A stretch of 64,000 nt of DNA, taken from assembly GCA_050944855.1 (NCBI GenBank), contig JBMNRU010000001.1, positions 186,001 through 250,000 of the forward strand, read 5' to 3'. Below are positions 35,227 through 42,943 of this stretch, in pieces. Under the pieces are notes generated by a model. The model made no database searches. It worked only from the letters and a program-made list of their open reading frames with translations, and was not told the origin of the DNA. Within the stretch, counting starts at the first letter, position 1. Every line of letters starts with the position of its first letter. This stretch comes from Lactonifactor sp050944855 (GTDB taxonomy: Bacteria > Bacillota > Clostridia > Lachnospirales > Lachnospiraceae). The translations under genes and the position numbers were made by a program.

Positions 35227-36006
35227 CTATTTTGCTTTATTTTTTCTGGAAATTGCAGATGTCAGCAATACTACAGTGGTAACTACCACCAAGATCACCG
35301 TACAAAGTGCATTAATTTCCGGTGTAACACCTGTCTTCATCTGGGTATATACTTTAATCGGCATGGTACTCATCCGGGGACCTGTCACAAAAATGCTGAT
35401 TACCACGTCATCAAAAGACATGGCAAATGCCAGGAGACTCCCGGACACCACTGCCGGAGCAATAAGCGGCAGCACAATATCAAAAAAGCTGCGGACAGGC
35501 GACGCCCCCAGATCCCGGGCCGCCTCTTCCAGCGATTTATCAATCCCCACCAGCCGCGCCTTTACCATTGTAAAAATGTAAGGTATACAGAAAGTAGTAT
35601 GTGCAATTACCAGGGTTGTCATACCAAAGGGCAGATTCAAAAACGAAAAGAATGCCAGAAATACCATACCCAGAATAATCTCCGGTATCATAATGGGCAG
35701 CGTGGAAATATATTCCACCATTCCTTTACTCTTAAAGTCCGCACGAGCCATACCTACGGCTCCCAGCGTGCCGATCACGGCTGACACCAGACAACTCAGC
35801 ACACCTAATAAAATACTGTTTTTTAAGGCTTCCATCAAATTTCTGTCCCGAAGGAGCTCCTCATACCATCGCAGAGAAAATCCGGTCCAGGACGCGTTTA
35901 GTTTCGATTCATTAAAAGAATACAAAACTAAAAATACCAGCGGCAGGTACATCACGATCATGACCACTGCCAGATATAGATTGGGAAATATATGTTTACG
36001 TTTCAA
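35227..36006 (-). CDS. potC: Spermidine/putrescine ABC permease PotC
   Basis: 259-residue inner-membrane permease with six predicted helices. The EAA loop DKSLEEAARDLGASPVRSFF near residue 155 and the PotC-typical AFAMSFDDVVISIFVTGP are present, followed by TMPIKVYTQMKTGVTPEINA. Its start overlaps the potB stop by 4 bases, indicating coupled translation. Confidence 0.95.
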   Translation of the reverse strand: MKRKHIFPNLYLAVVMIVMYLPLVFLVLYSFNESKLNASWTGFSLRWYEELLRDRNLMEALKNSILLGVLSCLVSAVIGTLGAVGMARADFKSKGMVEYISTLPIMIPEIILGMVFLAFFSFLNLPFGMTTLVIAHTTFCIPYIFTMVKARLVGIDKSLEEAARDLGASPVRSFFDIVLPLIAPAVVSGSLLAFAMSFDDVVISIFVTGPRMSTMPIKVYTQMKTGVTPEINALCTVILVVVTTVVLLTSAISRKNKAK

Positions 36007-36860
36007 AAGAATCCCTCCAGATCTTTCACATGCGTTAATCTTCGGTACAGATACATCATAAGACTGGTGAAAATCGTCAGCATCACAGCCAGTGCTGCTG
36101 CAAACGGCCAGTTGCTGCCTCTTGTCATCTGATCCTGGATCAGACTTCCCACCAGAACGATCTTATTGCCGCCCAAAATATCAGCGATAAAGAACAGGCC
36201 CATAGAAGGAATAAAGGTTAGCACCACACCGGAAAGCAGGCCCGGCAAAGTCATGGGAAAGGTCACAGTCCAAAATGCCTTCTGAGGAGATGCCCCCAGA
36301 TCTTTTGCCGCTTCTACCAGCGACCAATCCATTTTTTCTACGCTGGAATACACTGCAAGAATCATAAAAGGCAGCAACGCGTACACCATACCAATTACCA
36401 CTGCCGGAAAAGAATACAGAATTTTCAGCGGTTCCCGTATCAACCCCAGTTTCATTAAAAATGTATTCAAAACGCCCTTCGTCTGCAGCATAATGATCCA
36501 TCCGTAAAGACGGATCAAAGAACTGGTCCAGAAGGGGATCATAATCAGCAGCATCATCCGGCGCTTCCCATTGGCGGTTAACTTCCCCATAAAATAGCCA
36601 AAAGGATAGCCGATCAGGATGATCAAACACGTACTGGTCAATGCTAACTGAAACGACTGTACAAAACATTTCAGATACACCGGATCTGCGATTTTCATGT
36701 AGTTTTCCAAGGTAAACTTCCAGTCCACCCCATATCCGTTCTGATTGGTGGCAAAGCTGATCGCCACCATATAAAGCAATGGACCGGCCACAAAAAGCAA
36801 GGTAAATATATACATGGGAGCTACTGTGAAAAACAGTCCGGAACGCTTTTTCTTTTTCAT
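36003..36860 (-). CDS. potB: Spermidine/putrescine ABC permease PotB
   Basis: 285-residue permease partner of PotC with six predicted helices. The EAA loop DWSLVEAAKDLGASPQKAFW near residue 190 and the PotB-typical GGNKIVLVGSLIQDQMTRG are clear. The ATG for MKKKKRSG is used because AGGAGTAAGGGT directly precedes it, 4 bases after the potA stop; the longer frame begins inside potA. Confidence 0.95.
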   Translation of the reverse strand: MKKKKRSGLFFTVAPMYIFTLLFVAGPLLYMVAISFATNQNGYGVDWKFTLENYMKIADPVYLKCFVQSFQLALTSTCLIILIGYPFGYFMGKLTANGKRRMMLLIMIPFWTSSLIRLYGWIIMLQTKGVLNTFLMKLGLIREPLKILYSFPAVVIGMVYALLPFMILAVYSSVEKMDWSLVEAAKDLGASPQKAFWTVTFPMTLPGLLSGVVLTFIPSMGLFFIADILGGNKIVLVGSLIQDQMTRGSNWPFAAALAVMLTIFTSLMMYLYRRLTHVKDLEGFF

Positions 36861-36864
36861 ACCC

Positions 36865-37971
36865 TTACTCCTCATCTACAATGACCGCATGAACAGGATC
36901 CCAGAACACAGAAACGGCCTCATCGATCACCACATCTGCATCGATCCCATAACGGCTGGCTATCAGCGTATCCCCTGTTTCCGGCAGATACACTGCCATA
37001 CGCAGCTGACCGCCTGCAAAGGACTTTTCCCTGATAATACCGGAAAGAACATTCTTTCTTTCCTCTGCCGGCAAGATCAGAATATTCTCGCTTCGCACAG
37101 CTAAGGTTACCTGTTTTTGCGGTTCATAAAAATCTGCTCCTGCCACAGAAATCTCATGTTCCCCTATTTTTACATGAACCAGCTGCTTATAGTCAGACCG
37201 CTCCGGTACATTTTCAGCCGGAGTACAAGACGACACGGTTCCCTTTAAAATATTGGCATTTCCCACAAAGGTTGCAACATAGCTTGTTTTCGGATGATGA
37301 TATACCTCATCGGGAGTTCCGATCTGCTCCAGGACGCCTTTATTCATGACAGCAATGCGGTCAGACATGTTAATTGCCTCTTCCTGATCGTGGGTAATAT
37401 AGATAAAAGTAAGTCCCAGCTTCTCCTGCAGCTTCTTCAGCTCAATCTGCATGGCACGGCGCAGCTGCAGATCCAGCGCTCCCAAAGGTTCATCCAAAAG
37501 CAAAATTTTCGGATTATTAATAATCGCTCTGGCAATCGCCACCCGCTGCTTCTGTCCTCCGGAAAGCTCGGAAGGTTTTCTTTTTTCATATCCGGAAAGC
37601 TGCACCAATTCCAAAACTTCACGGGTTTTTTCCTTAATCTGCTGCTTAGGCATCTTTTTCAGCCGCAGGCCATATCCTACATTTCCGGCCACATCCATAT
37701 GGGGAAACAGCGCATAATTCTGAAATACTGTATTCACATCTCTCTTATCGGGGGCAAGATCGGTCACGTCCTGTCCCTCCAAAAGAATCTGTCCCTCTTC
37801 CGGAGTATCTAATCCTGCGATCAGACGGAGCATGGTGGTTTTCCCACAGCCGGATGCACCCAAAATGGTGATAAATTCGCCCTGGTGAACGGCCAGATTC
37901 ACGCCCTTTAACACCCCTGTCTCATCAAAAGATTTCGTTATATTTTTTAGTTCTAACACTACCTGCTTCAT
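36865..37971 (-). CDS. potA: Spermidine/putrescine ABC ATPase
   Basis: Cytosolic ATPase that powers polyamine uptake, 368 residues. Walker A GASGCGKTT near residue 38, signature LSGGQKQRVAIARA and Walker B KILLLDEPLGALD are intact. The C-terminal TOBE/OB-like regulatory domain begins near residue 245. First gene of the potABCD operon. Upstream 37972-38091 is AT-rich; I could not pick a convincing promoter, although TAGAAT near 38067 is a candidate -10. Confidence 0.95.
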   Translation of the reverse strand: MKQVVLELKNITKSFDETGVLKGVNLAVHQGEFITILGASGCGKTTMLRLIAGLDTPEEGQILLEGQDVTDLAPDKRDVNTVFQNYALFPHMDVAGNVGYGLRLKKMPKQQIKEKTREVLELVQLSGYEKRKPSELSGGQKQRVAIARAIINNPKILLLDEPLGALDLQLRRAMQIELKKLQEKLGLTFIYITHDQEEAINMSDRIAVMNKGVLEQIGTPDEVYHHPKTSYVATFVGNANILKGTVSSCTPAENVPERSDYKQLVHVKIGEHEISVAGADFYEPQKQVTLAVRSENILILPAEERKNVLSGIIREKSFAGGQLRMAVYLPETGDTLIASRYGIDADVVIDEAVSVFWDPVHAVIVDEE

Positions 37972-38091
37972 TCTTTCACCTTCAGATTCCCTATAGAATC
38001 TCCTTCTCTATAAAAAGCCGCAATTCAGACTAAAATTACCTATTTTTACAAAAAAACATTCTACCATATTTAGACATAAATGAAAAGTACT

Positions 38092-39153
38092 TTATGGTCT
38101 GCAGTTTCCGCAGGGAGAGTATCCTTTGGCCTTAAGTTCCTCTGCGGTTGCCTTCACTTCCTCCCTGTTTTCTGCTTTTATAGAGGAAACACTGGGACAA
38201 TCCGGCAAATGGTATTTCCCGGTATTGCGGTTTATAATATAGGTCTGTGAAACGGCTTCTTCTGTTTCGCTGCCCAAACTGCCCAAAGTATTCCAGCGGA
38301 TCGTGCTTCCATCAGAGACCGCCACTAATGTACCCTGCTGATCGGTCCGATAGATGATCACATCATCGTCATCCAGCGCAGAGAGCACTTCCCAGTGCGG
38401 ATGCCCATAACTGTTGCCTTCGCCGCAGGAAATGACCGCATACTGCGGATCCACTGCTTCCAGAAACTCCTGGGTAAATGCCATAGCACTTCCATGATGA
38501 TTCATCTTATATACATTTGCTTCCAGATCTTCTCCTGCCTGCAGCATATCCTCCATACTGTCTATTTCCGCATCTGCGGTAAACAGGAAACGGTTTTCTC
38601 CATATTCCAGCATCAATACGATCGAATTATTATTCGCATCCGGATAATGATCCCGGGGCGCCAGTATGGTAAAAGAAGCATCCCCCAGCGCATAGGAATC
38701 CCCCGGTACCGGGTGCGACCAGTCCAGATTCTGCTGTTTCACTTCCTCTATTACTTCATCATATGTCATCGTATCCTTTTCGTAATCCGGATATAAAAAC
38801 AGACCCGTATCAAAATGCTGCATCACCACATCCAGTCCTCCGATATGATCGGCATCCGGATGCGTAGCCACAATATAATCCAGAAATTCTACACCCTGGC
38901 TGATCAGATAATCCCGCACCAGCTCTCCTTTATTATTATTTCCCCCGTCAATCAGCATAGCGTGTCCGTCCAGCAGGATCAAAGAGGCATCCCCCTGGCC
39001 CACATCAATATAATGAACCTCCAGTTCACTGCCGTCGTCCAGGTTCTGTACCTGGGCCGTATCAGTCTCTTCTGCCTGGGAAGAGATGTCTTGCTGACAT
39101 CCGCACAGCAGGAAAACGACAATCGTTAATAAAAAACCTTTTATTTTTTTCAT
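38092..39153 (-). CDS. ComEC-like metallo-beta-lactamase lipoprotein with C-terminal Ada-type Cys motif
   Basis: 353-residue lipoprotein: the signal peptide ends at Cys19 (LLCGC). The MBL fold of the ComEC/Rec2 C-terminal type has HYIDVGQGDAS, the metal-binding THPDADHIGG (H98, D100, D102, H103), SIVLMLEYGENRFLFTADAE and MNHHGSAMAFT. It lacks the ComEC channel. The last 45 residues (YHLPDCPSVSSI, SPCGNC) resemble the Cys-rich metal-binding module found at the ends of Ada-like or nuclease proteins. Suggested role: extracellular nuclease or phosphodiesterase; substrate unknown. Upstream lies a tRNA gene; it is monocistronic. Confidence 0.85.
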   Translation of the reverse strand: MKKIKGFLLTIVVFLLCGCQQDISSQAEETDTAQVQNLDDGSELEVHYIDVGQGDASLILLDGHAMLIDGGNNNKGELVRDYLISQGVEFLDYIVATHPDADHIGGLDVVMQHFDTGLFLYPDYEKDTMTYDEVIEEVKQQNLDWSHPVPGDSYALGDASFTILAPRDHYPDANNNSIVLMLEYGENRFLFTADAEIDSMEDMLQAGEDLEANVYKMNHHGSAMAFTQEFLEAVDPQYAVISCGEGNSYGHPHWEVLSALDDDDVIIYRTDQQGTLVAVSDGSTIRWNTLGSLGSETEEAVSQTYIINRNTGKYHLPDCPSVSSIKAENREEVKATAEELKAKGYSPCGNCRP

Positions 39154-39177
39154 AATCCTGTTCCTTTTCTATAGAGT

Positions 39178-39219
39178 AAAAAAGACCAGAAACACAAAAA
39201 CGCGCTTCTGATCTTTCTT
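39178..39219 (-). terminator. Terminator of the tRNA-Thr gene
   Basis: Minus-strand AAAGATCAGAA pairs with TTCTGGTCTTT (one wobble), followed by TTTTTTAC, starting a few bases after the tRNA 3' end. Confidence 0.75.
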
Positions 39220-39221
39220 TA

Positions 39222-39294
39222 AGCTGAAAATGGGACTTGAACCCACGACCCCTTCATTACGAGTGAAGTGCTCTACCGACTGAGCTATTTCAGC
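39222..39294 (-). tRNA. tRNA-Thr, anticodon CGT
   Basis: Full cloverleaf on the minus strand: acceptor GCTGAAA/TTTCAGC, D arm GCTCAGTCGGTAGAGC, anticodon stem CTTCA/TGAAG with loop CTCGTAA (anticodon CGT, reads ACG), T arm GTGGGTTCAAGTCCCAT. The discriminator base is T and the CCA end is not encoded. Downstream is a rho-independent terminator. Confidence 0.95.
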
Positions 39295-39361
39295 CTGTTC
39301 GGGCATCCTTAGCCCGACACAACAAATAGTTTATATTACTCCGCACAAAATGTCAAGGCAT

Positions 39362-39901
39362 TTACGCGGTATAATAACTCAAAAAGCCACTGTACTCCGT
39401 ATGACCGCTTTCAAAAGAATCTCCGTCTACCGTAATCTGAATCAGATCTGCTCCATAGGTGGCCAAAAAAGAATTCACTACGCTGCCCATAGTAAAGGTC
39501 TCTCCGGTGCTTCCCATTCCCTGGAGACAGGATACAAACTCTGAGGAAAGATCCAGATAAAGTACCTTCTTTCCATCCTCTTCTTTTTCTTCAAAAGAAT
39601 TTACCTGTATTCCTTCCGACGGAAGCGTTCCTTCCAGCACCAGCTGTTCGATCACTGCTTCTGCAGTCACTTCCTCCGTATCCACTATCATCATTTCATA
39701 ACCATCGGCATCTGCATTCGCAGAGTATAACACAATTGTCCCGGTGACGGCAGGAGCATCCTTCTCTTCCTCCTCAGTCTCCTCAGAAGCAGCCTCACTT
39801 TCCTCCGAAGCTTCCTCCTGTCCGCTGTTTCCGCAGCCGGGTACTGTCAGAGCCAGAACACCGGCCAGCAGTACTGCCATCCACAATTTTCTTTTACGCA
39901 T
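39362..39901 (-). CDS. GerMN-domain lipoprotein
   Basis: 179-residue lipoprotein with a signal peptide ending at Cys23 (VPGC), an acidic Glu/Ser/Ala linker, then a single GerMN (sporulation/germination) domain: GTIVLYSANADADGYEM, AVIEQLVLEGTLPSEG, KVLYLDLSSEFVSCL and GSVVNSFLATYGADLIQITVDG. GerM proteins with this domain act in spore envelope assembly; single-domain forms occur widely and their role is unclear. The start ATG follows AGAGGAGGTAACAAT; an upstream in-frame start is rejected. It is 37 bases downstream of the mscS-like gene. Confidence 0.88.
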   Translation of the reverse strand: MRKRKLWMAVLLAGVLALTVPGCGNSGQEEASEESEAASEETEEEEKDAPAVTGTIVLYSANADADGYEMMIVDTEEVTAEAVIEQLVLEGTLPSEGIQVNSFEEKEEDGKKVLYLDLSSEFVSCLQGMGSTGETFTMGSVVNSFLATYGADLIQITVDGDSFESGHTEYSGFLSYYTA

Positions 39902-39938
39902 ATTGTTACCTCCTCTAAAACCAGTCATGCCCTCTGCC

Positions 39939-40772
39939 TTACTGGTTCACATGTACCTCCAGCTGCTGATATGGAATCTGAATTCCATGTGTATCAAACT
40001 GCAGTTTGATCGCTTCATTCAACCGCCATTTCGTATCCCAGAATTTTTCTGTTTTCACCCAGGCCCGCAGCCCGATAATAACCGCATGGTCTCCCAGTTC
40101 ATCTACAAAAATCTTCACATCCTGATCGGATAAAATATCGGAATCCTCATCCAACAGCTTTTGGATCAATTCCTTTGCCTTCTGAATATCTGCATCATAG
40201 GAAATACCTACTTTGATCTCTACCATACGCTTATCCTGGGCAGTAAGATTTACAATGCTGGTATTGGTCAGACTGCCGTTTGGTATGGTAATCCTCCGAT
40301 TGTCTACTGTCGTCAGAGTCGTATAGAACATTTCAATTTTGGCTACCGTACCTTCCTGTTTCCCCGTATTTTCAATAATATAATCGCCAATCTGAAATGG
40401 CTTCAGAAACAGAATGAGCAATCCGCCTGCAAGATTGGACAGTCCACCCTGCAGGGCAAGACTGATTCCCACACCGGCAGATGCCAGCAAGGCAGCAATC
40501 GAAGACTCTTTCACACCCAGTTGAATCGCGATCATAAAAATCAAAAAAATATACAAACTGGTTTTTGCAAAAGAAACCATAAACTGAATTACGCTTAATT
40601 CAATTTTGGTATGTTCTAAGGACCGCCGTAAAATTTTGCACAGTTTGCCGATTACCTTCGTTCCAATAAAATAGACAAGGATTGCCAGAACCACATGAAT
40701 CAGGAATCGCAGCGCGGAATTAGGATCCCACTGAATTTTCTCCATTAAGCTGTTTATCAAATCTGTACCCAT
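39939..40772 (-). CDS. mscS: Small-conductance mechanosensitive channel, MscS family
   Basis: 277-residue channel relieving osmotic downshock. Three hydrophobic segments in the first 110 residues, the pore helix ALLASAGVGISLALQGGLSNLAGG with Gly/Ala packing, the beta domain PFQIGDYI and VDNRRITIPNGSLTN, and a C-terminal alpha/beta domain. The ATG for MGTDLIN was chosen because AAAGGAAAGACT precedes it. The 29-codon upstream extension of the frame reads into a palindromic element and is probably not translated. Confidence 0.92.
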   Translation of the reverse strand: MGTDLINSLMEKIQWDPNSALRFLIHVVLAILVYFIGTKVIGKLCKILRRSLEHTKIELSVIQFMVSFAKTSLYIFLIFMIAIQLGVKESSIAALLASAGVGISLALQGGLSNLAGGLLILFLKPFQIGDYIIENTGKQEGTVAKIEMFYTTLTTVDNRRITIPNGSLTNTSIVNLTAQDKRMVEIKVGISYDADIQKAKELIQKLLDEDSDILSDQDVKIFVDELGDHAVIIGLRAWVKTEKFWDTKWRLNEAIKLQFDTHGIQIPYQQLEVHVNQ

Positions 40773-40804
40773 AGTCTTTCCTTTTGTCATAAAAGTTAAT
40801 GTCC

Positions 40805-40958
40805 GTTCAGCCCGCGCCATTCGCAAAACCGCGCCTACAGCGCTCTCCGCTGCTGACACAGCTCATTTTTGCTCATATACGGGCGCTCACCTCACGCTTT
40901 ACAGAATGTGCTCATTCATGCAAGCATGATTCGTCCATTCTGTGAAGCATGGCTGAAC
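40805..40958. repeat. Composite palindromic intergenic element
   Basis: Outer arms GTTCAGCC (40805-40812) and GGCTGAAC (40951-40958), extended outward by AAAAGTT-like/AACTTTT sequence. Inside is a strong hairpin ACAGAATG (40901-40908) with CATTCTGT (40936-40943), itself holding TCATGC-AA-GCATGA. The left half is notably GC-rich (GCGCC, GCGCTC motifs) compared with its surroundings. It could be a small non-autonomous repeat or a regulatory dyad; only one copy is in the window. Confidence 0.6.
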
Positions 40959-40976
40959 TTTTATCCAAAAAACAAA

Positions 40977-41387
40977 CTATTTTTCATCAAATAACAGCTG
41001 CTCCGCAACTATTACCGCGTCTTCAACACAGCCGTCACAGCTTCTCAAAGGCTGTTTTGTAACCAGACCCTTTAATTCACCGCAGACAACACTTCCATTC
41101 ATTTCCTTAAACTTTTCTACGATCTCTTTGGCCTTTGCTTCGGTCTCACGTTTCGTTGTAGGATTGTCACATCCGATGCTATTTTTCAGTCCGGTTAAGG
41201 CAACGGCTCCGGACACTGCACCGCAGACACATTCCATCGTGCCCATACCTCCGCCAAATCCTTCCATAATGCGGAAAAGATCGTTTTCCTCCACATCCAG
41301 CACATCGCAAAATGCACAGACTACCGCCTGGGCACAATTATATCCGTTTTTTTTCTTTTCCAACGCCTTTTCTACTCTGTTCTTCAT
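40977..41387 (-). CDS. C_GCAxxG_C_C family redox protein
   Basis: 136-residue Cys-rich protein of the family named after its C-GCAxxG-C-C pattern: NGYNCAQAVVCAF near residue 18, FGGGMGTMECVCGAVSGAVALTG in two adjoining blocks, SIGCDN, SVVCGEL and RSCDGCVEDAV. Members are annotated as putative redox-active or metal-binding proteins; biochemical role unknown. The ATG for MKNRVEK is used because AAGGAGG lies just upstream inside the longer frame. Last gene before the palindromic element; it begins 50 bases after the DUF1015 stop. Confidence 0.87.
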   Translation of the reverse strand: MKNRVEKALEKKKNGYNCAQAVVCAFCDVLDVEENDLFRIMEGFGGGMGTMECVCGAVSGAVALTGLKNSIGCDNPTTKRETEAKAKEIVEKFKEMNGSVVCGELKGLVTKQPLRSCDGCVEDAVIVAEQLLFDEK

Positions 41388-41437
41388 AAAAACAACCTCC
41401 TTCATTCTTTGCTATCCCCATCCAAACATACCGTAAT

Positions 41438-42703
41438 TCAGGCTTTAAAAGGCGGATAGGCTTTGCTGGATATCGTATGCAAAAACAAACCGCTCCTGGG
41501 TTTCGGCTCAAACCAGGTAGATTTCGGCGGCATCAGTCTCCCGGCATCTGCCACAGCAAATAATTCTTCAATAGAAGTCGGATGCATGGCAAAAGCCACT
41601 GCACAATCCTCGTGCACCCGGCGTTCCAGTTCCTGAATACCCCGGACACCTCCTACAAATCCAATCCGCTTATCCGTTTTCAGATCCCAAATTCCCAAAA
41701 TCGGGCCGATCAGATGTTCCTGAAGCAGTGCCACATCCAGACTGTCTACCGGATCATCCGGCACCAGTTCTTTTTTAATACTAAGAAGATACCATGTTTC
41801 ATCCAAAAACATAGCAACAGTGCCCTTTTCTTTTGGATGTCTGTCTTCTGCCTTCAGTTCCTTTACATCAAAAGACTTCTCAACCTGACGTAAAAATTCG
41901 TCCTTTGTCAGACCGTTTAAATCCTTCACAACACGATTATAATCCAATATCTGCAGCTGATCATGAGGGAAAAGAACTGACAGAAAATAGTTAAACGCTT
42001 CCTCTCCCGTATATCCCGGACATTCCTTCCGGCGTTTCAGACCCGCTTTTACTGCAGAAGCAGCACGATGATGACCATCTGCAATGTAAAGATCCGGAAC
42101 CTCCCAGAAAATTTCCTGAATTGCTTCTTTCTTTTCCTGTTCCCCAATGACCCAGACGCGGTGACGTACCCCATCCGGCGCTGTAAAATCATACTCCGGC
42201 GCTTCCTGTTTCTTTTCTTCTACGATCTGATCGATCCGTTTATCTGCACGGTAGGTCAGAAAAATAGGTCCGGTCTGCATATCGCACACATCCACATGAC
42301 GAATACGGTCCATCTCTTTATCTTTTCTTGTGGTTTCATGCTTTTTGATAACCTGATCCTGATAATCATCAATAGAGGCACAGGCTACGATTCCCGTCTG
42401 ACTATGTGTCTTTGTACACAATTCATAGATATAATAACAGGACTCCGGATCCTGAATAAACTGTCCCTCCTGAATCATACCCCATAAGATGTCTCTGGCC
42501 CTTTCATAGACACAGTCATCATAAGTGCCAACATTCATGGGGAATCCCGTCTCTGCTCTGTCAATCCGAAGAAAAGACAAGGGCTCTTTCTCTATTTCTC
42601 TGCAGGCTTCTTCTCTGTTATATACATCATACGGAAGCGCTGCAATATGACTCGCCAGGTCACGTCTCGGGCGAAATCCCGGAAAAGGTAAAATAGTTGC
42701 CAT
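41438..42703 (-). CDS. DUF1015 family protein, possible ParB-fold serine kinase-like enzyme
   Basis: 421-residue cytosolic protein matching DUF1015 at both ends (ILPFPGFRPRRDLASHIAAL and LPYDVYNREEA at the start). It has KKHETTRKDKEMDR at 121-134 and LYIADGHHRAASA, with DGHHR at 209-213. DGHHR recalls the ParB/sulfiredoxin-fold free-serine kinases SerK and SbnI. The gene follows serC, serA and a 56-residue ORF, with 3 bases between the small ORF stop and its ATG. From this context I infer an ATP/ADP-linked step at phosphoserine/serine; unproven. Translation start well supported by GAGGAGATAAATT. Confidence 0.85.
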   Translation of the reverse strand: MATILPFPGFRPRRDLASHIAALPYDVYNREEACREIEKEPLSFLRIDRAETGFPMNVGTYDDCVYERARDILWGMIQEGQFIQDPESCYYIYELCTKTHSQTGIVACASIDDYQDQVIKKHETTRKDKEMDRIRHVDVCDMQTGPIFLTYRADKRIDQIVEEKKQEAPEYDFTAPDGVRHRVWVIGEQEKKEAIQEIFWEVPDLYIADGHHRAASAVKAGLKRRKECPGYTGEEAFNYFLSVLFPHDQLQILDYNRVVKDLNGLTKDEFLRQVEKSFDVKELKAEDRHPKEKGTVAMFLDETWYLLSIKKELVPDDPVDSLDVALLQEHLIGPILGIWDLKTDKRIGFVGGVRGIQELERRVHEDCAVAFAMHPTSIEELFAVADAGRLMPPKSTWFEPKPRSGLFLHTISSKAYPPFKA

Positions 42704-42706
42704 AAT

Positions 42707-42877
42707 TTATCTCCTCATATACCAATCCTGCAAGTTTCTAACAACTGCCAGAAGTTTCTTGTATTCTTTCTTATTGTCCCTCACGGAGCAGAAAATCTTA
42801 CGTCCGTTTTTTATCCGCCGGATACTCCGGCACAGCTCCAACAACAAAGCAATGGGCCGATTTTGTCCTTTTTTCAT
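42707..42877 (-). CDS. 56-residue basic hypothetical protein
   Basis: Short ORF of 56 codons starting MKKGQNRPIALLLELCRSIR and ending QDWYMRR. It is Lys/Arg-rich with two Cys residues and no signal or membrane segment. AGAGG lies 8 bases before the ATG, and the stop is 3 bases before the DUF1015 start, with the DUF1015 ribosome site inside its last codons, as for coupled genes. The sequence RRIKNGRKIFCSVRDNKKEY looks like a real coding region. Function unknown. Confidence 0.5.
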   Translation of the reverse strand: MKKGQNRPIALLLELCRSIRRIKNGRKIFCSVRDNKKEYKKLLAVVRNLQDWYMRR

Positions 42878-42904
42878 ACTGATAACCTCTAGAACAAAAA
42901 CCAG

Positions 42905-42932
42905 AAAAAGGGTGTTACATGCCGCAACCCCC
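42905..42932 (-). terminator. Weak hairpin with T run after serA
   Basis: Minus-strand GGGT and ACCC plus wobble pairs form an imperfect hairpin ahead of TTTTTCTGG, shortly after the serA stop. It may be leaky, allowing the 56-residue ORF and DUF1015 gene to be co-expressed with serCA. Confidence 0.4.
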
Positions 42933-42943
42933 TCTTATCTTTC

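Noticed and set aside
38092..39153. Full ComEC competence channel
   Set aside because: Only the MBL domain is present behind a lipoprotein signal; no membrane competence domain.
40773..40859. 29-codon N-terminal extension of MscS
   Set aside because: It reads into the palindromic element, while the internal ATG has AAAGGAAAG at proper distance and matches the family start.
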